This document shows positions 1 through 6,218 of a DNA stretch of 29,659 nucleotides, in pieces. The translations under genes were made by a program, and so were the position numbers. The stretch covers positions 1 to 29,659 of the forward strand of contig CAKPTK010000013.1 in NCBI GenBank assembly GCA_934190685.1, read 5' to 3'. How positions within the stretch are numbered: the first letter of the stretch is position 1; each line of letters opens with the position of its first letter. The notes beneath the pieces are model-generated. The model worked only from the letters and a program-made list of their open reading frames with translations. It did not search any database and had not been told where the DNA came from. Origin of the DNA: an uncultured Prevotella sp. Its GTDB lineage: Bacteria; Bacteroidota; Bacteroidia; Bacteroidales; Bacteroidaceae.

Positions 1-1
1 A

Positions 2-496
2 CTTGGTGTTGTGCGCGGTCCTGTTCAGTTCACCTTTGCTCGCTCTATTAATCCTATTTTCTCAAAGTCGAATTCTGTTACTCGTTGCTGTATCACAAAG
101 GAAAGCGATGCTTTGGAAAAGAACAATACTATTGGTAATAAATATACCGTAAGTTATGGACTTTATCGTATGCATGGCTTTATATCGGCCACAGATGCTG
201 TTAAAACAGGATTTTCTGAAGAAGATAAAGACCTTTTATTTGAAGCACTGATAAATGCTTTCGAGAATGATCATTCTGCGGCTAGAGGTGAAATGAATCC
301 AAGAGGATTAATCGTTTTCAAACACGATTCTCCTTTAGGTAATGCTAGAGCTGGGCAGTTGTTTGACCTTGTTCAAATTAAACTTAAAGACGGCATTGAG
401 TTTCCTCGCTCATTCTCAGATTACGATGTAAAGGTGCCTTCTGATGATGATTTGAAGACGGCTTTCCCAGGTGTGACTATAAAAGAACTGATTTAG
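2..496 (+). CDS. cas7: Type I-C Cascade backbone protein Cas7 (Csd2), C-terminal part
   Basis: This is the 3' part of a gene that begins before the window. The frame is open from base 2 and reads LGVVRGPVQFTFARS, which matches the Csd2/Cas7 family core. The following HTVPYGLYR-like stretch (YTVSYGLYRMHGFIS), FENDHSAARGEM and RGLIVFKHDSPLGNA are hallmarks of type I-C Cas7. By family knowledge, Cas7 subunits form the filament that holds the crRNA in the Cascade interference complex. A GTG at base 11 could be read as a start, but the frame stays open upstream and the family is about 280-300 residues long, so the gene is truncated by the window edge. It is followed 9 bases later by cas4, in the usual I-C order cas3-cas5-cas8c-cas7-cas4-cas1-cas2; the first three would lie to the left. 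Subtype assignment is confident. Confidence 0.95.
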   Translation, partial: LGVVRGPVQFTFARSINPIFSKSNSVTRCCITKESDALEKNNTIGNKYTVSYGLYRMHGFISATDAVKTGFSEEDKDLLFEALINAFENDHSAARGEMNPRGLIVFKHDSPLGNARAGQLFDLVQIKLKDGIEFPRSFSDYDVKVPSDDDLKTAFPGVTIKELI

Positions 497-505
497 TATC
501 ATAGC

Positions 506-1177
506 ATGTATACTGAAGAAGAAATGCTCATGTTGTCGGGGATACAGCACTTTATGTTCTGTCCCCGGCAATGGGCTTTGATTCATATTGAGCAGCAATG
601 GGCAGACAATAAACTGACAACAGAAGGTGAGTTCCTGCATAAGAATGTTGACAATCCATTTTATCGACAGAAGAATGGTGATGTCATAACCCTCCGCTCT
701 TTGCATATAGCATCCAAGGAGCTTGGGCTTTATGGCATAACCGATGCTGTGGAACTGATACCGTCGTCTTCTCCGGAAAATGCCATCTTCCACAACCGCT
801 ATAAAGGATATTGGAAACCTTATCCCGTGGAATACAAAAGAGGACGTAGTAAACTTGACGAAAGAGATGAAGTGCAGTTGGCTGCTCAAGTTATGTGCTT
901 GGAGGAAATGTATAACATCAATATTCCTTATGGGGCTCTTTATTATAACGAAGTAAAACATAGGGAAACAATAACGATTTCAGAAGCATTAAGAAGAACA
1001 ACGCGTCAGTGTGCGGAACAAATGCATCGTATCTTCAAAAGAGGGATGTTACCACGGGTGGAGAAGGATCCGCATTGCAAAAATTGCTCCTTGAAGAATA
1101 TATGTCTACCTGAAATAAGTGATTGTTCTCAAGTTGTCACATATCTAAATGGAAATCTATATGAGGATATTACTTAA
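506..1177 (+). CDS. cas4: CRISPR-associated exonuclease Cas4 (type I-C)
   Basis: This 223-residue protein is a PD-(D/E)XK nuclease with an iron-sulfur cluster that helps trim prespacers and select the PAM during spacer acquisition. Visible motifs are SGIQHFMFCPRQWALIH near the N-terminus (cluster cysteine C19), GITD (metal ligand D80), PVEYKRG (E109, K111), and DEVQLAAQ (Q124). The C-terminal CKNCSLKNIC carries cluster cysteines C191, C194 and C200. All four cluster cysteines and the nuclease residues are present, so it should be active. The ATG at 506 gives the family N-terminus MYTEEEMLMLSGIQ. The end overlaps the chosen cas1 start by 17 bases, suggesting translational coupling. In I-C systems Cas4 works with Cas1-Cas2. 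Confidence 0.95.
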   Translation: MYTEEEMLMLSGIQHFMFCPRQWALIHIEQQWADNKLTTEGEFLHKNVDNPFYRQKNGDVITLRSLHIASKELGLYGITDAVELIPSSSPENAIFHNRYKGYWKPYPVEYKRGRSKLDERDEVQLAAQVMCLEEMYNINIPYGALYYNEVKHRETITISEALRRTTRQCAEQMHRIFKRGMLPRVEKDPHCKNCSLKNICLPEISDCSQVVTYLNGNLYEDIT

Positions 1178-2183
1178 CACGTTATATGTTACAACAGCAG
1201 AAGCCTATCTTAGTAAAGATGGGTTGAATGTGGTGGTCTCAGTCAAGCAAAACGAAATCTTTCGCATTCCCATCCATAACCTTGAGCAAATAGTTACATT
1301 TGGCTATATGGGTGCTAGTCCAGGTCTGATGAAGTTGTGTGCTGACAACAATGTATCCTTGACTTTCCTTTCACCACAGGGAAGGTATATTAGCCGTTCA
1401 CAAGGTCCAACAAGAGGAAACGTGTTGTTAAGAAAGGCACAGTATAAGTATTCTGATGACTCCCATTACGCTCTTCATTTAAGCAGGTTGTTTATTGGAG
1501 GAAAAATACAAAACTATCGTAATATTTTGCGTCGTTTTGTTAGAGACAATGGGTGTGATGATGGCATAGAGTCTGCTGCGGATAATTTGCTCAGATGTAA
1601 AAAAAGAGTATTGAATGCTGATAATATAGATAGTGTCAGAGGAATAGAGGGAGAGGCTGCAACTTGTTACTTTGGGGTGTTCTCCCGTCTCTTGCTGAAT
1701 CAAAAGGATGATTTTATATTTGCAGGTCGCAATAGGCGTCCGCCTAAAGATGCGATCAATGCTATGTTGTCTTTTGTTTATACATTGATATGTAATGATA
1801 TGACATCTGCCTTAGAAACTATTGGACTGGATCCATATGTTGGTTTTATGCATACATTACGACCTGGTAGAGCCTCCTTGTCTTTAGATTTGATGGAAGA
1901 ACTTCGGGCTTATCTTGGCGATAGACTTGTCTTGTCGTTGATCAATAGAAAACAAATCACAGTCAAGGATTTTCTTCAACAGGGTGATGATGGGATTATC
2001 ATGACAGACTCTGGACGAAAAACGATACTTACAGTTTGGCAAAATAGGAAGAAAGAGCAGATAACTCATCCTTATCTGAATGAAAAGGTAAATATAGGTT
2101 TGCTTCCTTATATTCAAGCGATGTTGTTGGCCAGGTTTATTCGTAAAGACTTGGATGACTATCCTGTGTTTTTAATTAAATAG
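1161..2183 (+). CDS. cas1: CRISPR integrase Cas1 (type I-C)
   Basis: Cas1 is the metal-dependent integrase that, as a complex with Cas2, inserts new spacers at the leader end of the array. From the ATG at 1161 the protein has 340 residues and begins MRILLNTLYVTTAEAYLS, the usual I-C Cas1 N-terminus. An upstream in-frame ATG at 1149 would add four residues and is less like the family. Likely catalytic residues are E163 (RGIEGEAATCYF), H231 (FMHTLRPGRASL) and the acidic D243/E246 (LDLMEELRA), all present. The gene overlaps cas4 by 17 bases and is followed 3 bases later by cas2. Confidence 0.96.
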   Translation: MRILLNTLYVTTAEAYLSKDGLNVVVSVKQNEIFRIPIHNLEQIVTFGYMGASPGLMKLCADNNVSLTFLSPQGRYISRSQGPTRGNVLLRKAQYKYSDDSHYALHLSRLFIGGKIQNYRNILRRFVRDNGCDDGIESAADNLLRCKKRVLNADNIDSVRGIEGEAATCYFGVFSRLLLNQKDDFIFAGRNRRPPKDAINAMLSFVYTLICNDMTSALETIGLDPYVGFMHTLRPGRASLSLDLMEELRAYLGDRLVLSLINRKQITVKDFLQQGDDGIIMTDSGRKTILTVWQNRKKEQITHPYLNEKVNIGLLPYIQAMLLARFIRKDLDDYPVFLIK

Positions 2184-2186
2184 CTT

Positions 2187-2477
2187 ATGTTTGTTTTGAT
2201 AACGTATGATGTGAATATCACCTCACAAAATGGTGCAAGGCGTTTGCGGAAGGTGGCAAGGGCCTGTTTGGACTATGGTCATAGAGTACAGAATTCTGTA
2301 TTTGAATGTGTCTTGACAGAATCTCAATTCGTGATTTTAAAAGAACGCTTAAAAGCTATCATTGATAGAGATAGTGACAGTATAAGATTCTATATGCTAG
2401 GTAAGAATTGGGAACGAAAAGTTGAATCATGTGGGAAAAATATGGCTGTTGATGTCACAGGTAATTTAATCATTTAG
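2187..2477 (+). CDS. cas2: CRISPR-associated protein Cas2
   Basis: This 96-residue ferredoxin-fold protein is the structural partner of Cas1 in the acquisition complex. The N-terminal MFVLITYDV contains the conserved aspartate (D8). RLRKVARACLDYGHRVQNSVFEC is the typical Cas2 helix followed by the QNSVFE strand. Length and order (right after cas1 and before the array) are standard for I-C. It is probably the last gene of the cas operon. A perfect 8-base dyad (2473-2480 with 2490-2497) overlaps its stop codon and may help end the transcript, although no T-run follows. Confidence 0.96.
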   Translation: MFVLITYDVNITSQNGARRLRKVARACLDYGHRVQNSVFECVLTESQFVILKERLKAIIDRDSDSIRFYMLGKNWERKVESCGKNMAVDVTGNLII

Positions 2478-2497
2478 ATTGCATCTGCGAATCTAAA
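2473..2497 (+). other. Inverted repeat over the cas2 stop codon
   Basis: TTTAGATT (2473-2480) and AATCTAAA (2490-2497) are perfect inverted arms around a 9-base loop. They include the cas2 TAG stop. The position fits a weak transcript end or RNA-stability hairpin for the cas operon. There is no T-run, so it is not a canonical intrinsic terminator. Confidence 0.4.
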
Positions 2498-2651
2498 GTG
2501 TTGCATAATCTTAGGAACTTTCGCAAGTACTGATAGTTAGAAAGTTAGATGAATATTACAGAAAAGAGTAAATGTCCTTATTGTTATTTTGTCTTTTCTC
2601 GCAAAATGACTATCTTTGCATAGTCATATTCAATCATTTATTGAATATGCT
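2478..2651 (+). promoter_or_regulatory. CRISPR leader
   Basis: This AT-rich, gene-free 174-base stretch lies between cas2 and the first repeat. The degenerate repeat is at the far end of the array and the repeats read toward ATTGAAAC, so this side is the leader. It contains a promoter (2588-2618), an 8-base inverted repeat around the promoter's -7 box (2606-2627), and a 10-base inverted repeat ending two bases before repeat 1 (2625-2649). It also has 7-base arms AACTTTC (2516-2522) and GAAAGTT (2540-2546). Cas1-Cas2 would integrate new spacers at its right edge. Confidence 0.85.
2588..2618 (+). promoter_or_regulatory. Bacteroidota-type promoter for the pre-crRNA
   Basis: TTTG (2588-2591), 19 bases, then TATCTTTG (2611-2618) matches the Bacteroidota sigma-ABfr consensus TTTG-N19-21-TAnnTTTG. 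Transcription should begin near 2624-2626, about 25 bases before the first repeat, and so produce the pre-crRNA. Confidence 0.75.
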
Positions 2652-3258
<607 letters not shown>

Positions 3259-3368
3259 TTGGGGAGGAAAGACGTTTCAAGTTTGTGTCATGATAATAGA
3301 ACGAGTTGATTGGCGTAGAAAGGGGATAGAATGGAGCGCTACCTTATAAAAACAGCAGTTGTAGAAAA

Positions 3369-3430
3369 TAGAGTTGTTTGAATTGAAAGGGGGCATAACC
3401 AGAACCCTCCTCTCAATTCCAACAACTCTA
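3369..3430. repeat. Long imperfect inverted repeat between the CRISPR array and the metal/redox operon
   Basis: The 18-base arm at 3369-3386 pairs with 3413-3430 at 17 of 18 positions. The arms continue inward through a G-run/C-run (3389-3393 with 3405-3409) around a short loop. It lies between the plus-strand array and the end of the minus-strand HMA gene, so it may act as a two-way transcription barrier, though neither side has a T-run. It could equally be a remnant of a small palindromic element. The rest of 3259-3513 shows no gene. Confidence 0.5.
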
Positions 3431-3470
3431 TTACGATTGTAAAGATATTAAAGATGTAGATATGTCAAAT

Positions 3471-3488
3471 AGAAATCACGAGATTTCT
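3471..3488 (-). terminator. Possible weak terminator after the HMA gene
   Basis: AGAAATC, ACGA, GATTTCT forms a perfect 7-base-pair hairpin 26 bases beyond the stop of the minus-strand HMA gene. Downstream on that strand only ATTT follows, so termination would be weak. Confidence 0.3.
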
Positions 3489-3513
3489 TCTGAGAGTATC
3501 TTTCTTTGCATTT

Positions 3514-3843
3514 TTACATGTTCTTGCAAGCTTCTTGCGTGTTCTTTTTTACGGTTTCGCCTTTTTTCAACTGGCGGGCTGTATAGCCGATTTTGGTGAA
3601 GGCTTGGCTGAGTTTCTCTGGTGAAGTCTTTTGAGCGTCGTACTTGATGGTGACGGTTTGTTTCTCCACGCTGGTCTCGATGCTCTTGATGCCCTTCTCG
3701 AAACGGAGGCTGCCCTTGATTTTGTTCTCACAGTTTGCACAGTGCATCTGTGGGGTGGTCGTAAACACTGCGGTCTTGATGTCCTTGGCAAAAGTTACCA
3801 TTGCCACCATCATCATCATGAATGCTAAAAAAATCTTTTTCAT
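3514..3843 (-). CDS. Secreted heavy-metal-associated (HMA) domain protein
   Basis: This 109-residue protein has a signal peptide (MKKIFLAFMMMMVAMVTFAKD) followed by one HMA fold of the MerP/CopZ kind. The metal-binding loop is MHCANC, with C35 and C38. HMA domains bind soft metals such as Cu(I) or Hg(II) and pass them between proteins. An exported copy would act in the periplasm. It is the last gene of a four-gene minus-strand operon, 24 bases after the nitroreductase fusion, and the operon's first gene is a TonB-dependent receptor. This fits a periplasmic acceptor for a metal taken up by the receptor, or a metal scavenger. The metal is not shown by the sequence; copper is my guess. The C-terminus adds a third cysteine (ACKNM). 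Confidence 0.85.
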   Translation of the reverse strand: MKKIFLAFMMMMVAMVTFAKDIKTAVFTTTPQMHCANCENKIKGSLRFEKGIKSIETSVEKQTVTIKYDAQKTSPEKLSQAFTKIGYTARQLKKGETVKKNTQEACKNM

Positions 3844-3867
3844 ATTTCTGCTTATTTATAAAAACTG

Positions 3868-5067
3868 TTATTTTCTCATCGCTTTTACAATCTTCCCCAT
3901 ATACATCGAATGGATGCCGGCAGGGAAATCTGCATACAACTTCTTTGGCATTTCGCCGAATCCCTTTGGATCGAATGGAGCATGATAAATCATCTCACAC
4001 TCAAACACCGTCTTCGCCTCCTCAAAATAAGGTGTACCATGCTCTGTATATCGGGTATGCAAGCCCAGAGCCTTAGCCTTGTCGCCATCTCGTCCACTAT
4101 GATGCCCCATGTAGTCGAGGATATTCTTATGGGCGTCGTCAAACTCCATCACCGTGAAGTACTTGGCTTTCTCCATATACTTAAAGGTATATCTTCCTGG
4201 AGCCACATAGACCGTCATGAGCGACATGCCTTTCTCCCAAATGTTACCAAGAGCCCCCCAGCCAATGGTCATCTCGTTGTGGTCTGTCTTGTCGCCAACG
4301 GCAAGCAACAAGCCCTTGCCCTTGAAGAAGGTGAAAGGATTGGCATGGAAATCAGTAGCGACATCGAAATTCTCGAAGTCTTTTGTGCTTTTCCTCTTCT
4401 CCGCAGAAACCTTTGCTGCACCTTCTTTCTTTTCGCCAAATATTTCATACGAAACATTCTCTGGTTTCCACTTGTTCTTGGGAATAGTCTCTCCCTTGGG
4501 ATAGCCGATGACAATGGTTGCGAAAGGGATAATATGGTCTGGCAGATGAAGTAAGCCTGAAATAGCCTTGCAACGTTTCTTGTCGGGATAAGTGCCAGTC
4601 CATACTGCGCCCAATCCCATGCCATGTGCTTGCAAAAGAATATTCTCTGTGGCAGCAGAGGCATCCTGGCTCCAAAACTCACGAACGATTCCTTCTTTCT
4701 CGTTGCTCATGTCGCCGCAAACCACGATAGCCAAAGGAGCATCCTTTGCCATACCTGCGTTCGGGGTGGCCTCAGCTATTTTCTCCAACATCACCTTGTC
4801 TTTCACAACGACAAAATGCCAAGGTTGGATGTTTACAGCCGAAGGTGCCGCCATGCCAGCACGCAAAAGCTTTTCTATTTTTTCAGCTTCCACAGGCTTG
4901 TCGAGATAAGCACGGACAGATGTACGGGTCATAATGTTCTGATATACTATATCGGTGGAGTCGTTTGCTTCCGCCGATATCTTGGTGCCACCTCCCATAG
5001 CCCATCTGACGGATACGATGACAAGGGCGATAGCCAACACGATATTTAATATTTTTGCAGGTTTCAT
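3868..5067 (-). CDS. Membrane-anchored nitroreductase fused to a flavin-reductase-like domain
   Basis: The 399-residue protein has three parts. Residues about 8-24 form a hydrophobic segment after MKPAK, predicted to anchor the protein with the rest in the periplasm. Residues about 40-205 are an FMN-dependent nitroreductase domain: RTSVRAY (48-54), APSAVNIQPWHF (74-85) and GLGAVWTG (151-158) are its FMN and core motifs. Residues about 240-399 resemble the flavoredoxin/flavin reductase split-barrel family (KGLLLAVGDKTDHNEMTIGWG). Both domains bind flavin in their families, so electrons may pass between them. A membrane anchor is unusual for nitroreductases, which are mostly cytoplasmic; no twin-arginine signal is visible. 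It sits between the PceC-like flavoprotein (34 bases upstream) and the HMA gene (24 bases downstream). The substrate is unknown. Confidence 0.8.
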   Translation of the reverse strand: MKPAKILNIVLAIALVIVSVRWAMGGGTKISAEANDSTDIVYQNIMTRTSVRAYLDKPVEAEKIEKLLRAGMAAPSAVNIQPWHFVVVKDKVMLEKIAEATPNAGMAKDAPLAIVVCGDMSNEKEGIVREFWSQDASAATENILLQAHGMGLGAVWTGTYPDKKRCKAISGLLHLPDHIIPFATIVIGYPKGETIPKNKWKPENVSYEIFGEKKEGAAKVSAEKRKSTKDFENFDVATDFHANPFTFFKGKGLLLAVGDKTDHNEMTIGWGALGNIWEKGMSLMTVYVAPGRYTFKYMEKAKYFTVMEFDDAHKNILDYMGHHSGRDGDKAKALGLHTRYTEHGTPYFEEAKTVFECEMIYHAPFDPKGFGEMPKKLYADFPAGIHSMYMGKIVKAMRK

Positions 5068-5101
5068 AAATTCTATCTTTCTTACAGTTTGATAATAAAA
5101 A

Positions 5102-6187
5102 TTACTTGGACGCTTGACTTAGTTTCAGAAGTGTGCCCATCGGACAGGCGAAACGACAGTAAGGTCTTGTCACGACAAGCGACAACAGCAAGAAAACTAC
5201 AGCCAATACGATGGCTATCCATGAAGATGATTGGAAGATAAATGCCGAGAAAGGCTCATAATCTATCCAATTGCTCCATACACCACCCCAGATACATAGC
5301 ATCAGCAATGCCCAAAGCACCTGACGGAACATATCCAGTCTTCGCAAGGTCTGCTGGCTCATCTTCACCTGGTATCTCATACACTTGCCTGCCACTTGCT
5401 GCAAAGAGCCAAATGGACACACATGGGTGCAATAGTAGTTCTTCTTGCCAAACAATGGATAGACAAAAGCCGTGACAAGCATCAGACAAGGCACAAGAAA
5501 GGCAATGATATTGATGCCATGCGCCATGTATCCTATCAAAGAGGTATATGAGAGGAATGCCCCACACCAGAAGCCGAGCACCACGACATTGAGTACCATC
5601 TGACAAAGGTGATACTTCCTGTTCTTGACAAAGAGAGGAAGGATGGCTGCCATCAGCACAACGATAAGTCCGACGATATTCTTTGCCGAAGTATCAAAGG
5701 ACTTGAATATGGAATGTTCAGTAGTCTGTTGCTTTTGAACATATTGCAATCCTCGCTGCATATTGCCTATGATAGCCTTCGAAGAGAAAGTGGCACCCGA
5801 CACGGCATCCACCTTCATCCTCATCGCCTCGTCAATGGTCTTGCCATTCCATTTGGCAAGTAAGGTGGAAGCCTGGTCAAAGAAGTCCTTGGTCTCGCCA
5901 TTATCGAGAGCCTTTACTTCCACGATCTTTCCGTCCTTGACCGTGATTTCGAGCGGCACCTTTCCGGCATAGCCCGAAATATCGGAAGCCAAGGAGGAGG
6001 TATTGATGACCATGGAACCATCTGCGAGCGTACGCAACGTGTCGTTAGGCTCTGTTTCCTGCGCCTCCACCTTTGGCTTCAACTCATGCCCCATCCACTC
6101 GCCTTGTTTTACGATGGCGAGCGAAGAGAGCATCAGCAGGCATACAAGGAGGCTGCAAACCTGTTGTGTTTTATTCCCAAGCTTCAT
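5102..6187 (-). CDS. PceC/NosR-like membrane FMN-binding Fe-S protein
   Basis: This 361-residue membrane protein moves electrons across the inner membrane in related systems. After an N-terminal hydrophobic segment comes an FMN-binding domain (about 55-152). Its DAVSGAT motif (127-133) matches the ApbE flavin-transfer consensus, which points to FMN covalently attached at T133 on the periplasmic side. Five or six membrane segments follow, with two CxxxCP motifs (C253/C257 and C344/C348), as in NosR and in PceC/CprC of organohalide respirers. The C-terminal ferredoxin domain of NosR is absent: the protein ends just after the second motif. Its length is close to that of PceC. It lies 31 bases after the TonB receptor gene and 34 bases before the nitroreductase fusion, so it is the likely electron donor to that fusion. 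No apbE gene is in the window. Confidence 0.82.
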   Translation of the reverse strand: MKLGNKTQQVCSLLVCLLMLSSLAIVKQGEWMGHELKPKVEAQETEPNDTLRTLADGSMVINTSSLASDISGYAGKVPLEITVKDGKIVEVKALDNGETKDFFDQASTLLAKWNGKTIDEAMRMKVDAVSGATFSSKAIIGNMQRGLQYVQKQQTTEHSIFKSFDTSAKNIVGLIVVLMAAILPLFVKNRKYHLCQMVLNVVVLGFWCGAFLSYTSLIGYMAHGINIIAFLVPCLMLVTAFVYPLFGKKNYYCTHVCPFGSLQQVAGKCMRYQVKMSQQTLRRLDMFRQVLWALLMLCIWGGVWSNWIDYEPFSAFIFQSSSWIAIVLAVVFLLLSLVVTRPYCRFACPMGTLLKLSQASK

Positions 6188-6218
6188 TTTTGCTCTTTAT
6201 ATAATTCAACATTTAACA

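Noticed and set aside
3274..3280. GTTTCAA after the last repeat, the reverse complement of the repeat end
   Set aside because: A seven-base match is expected by chance and no inverted repeat copy surrounds it.
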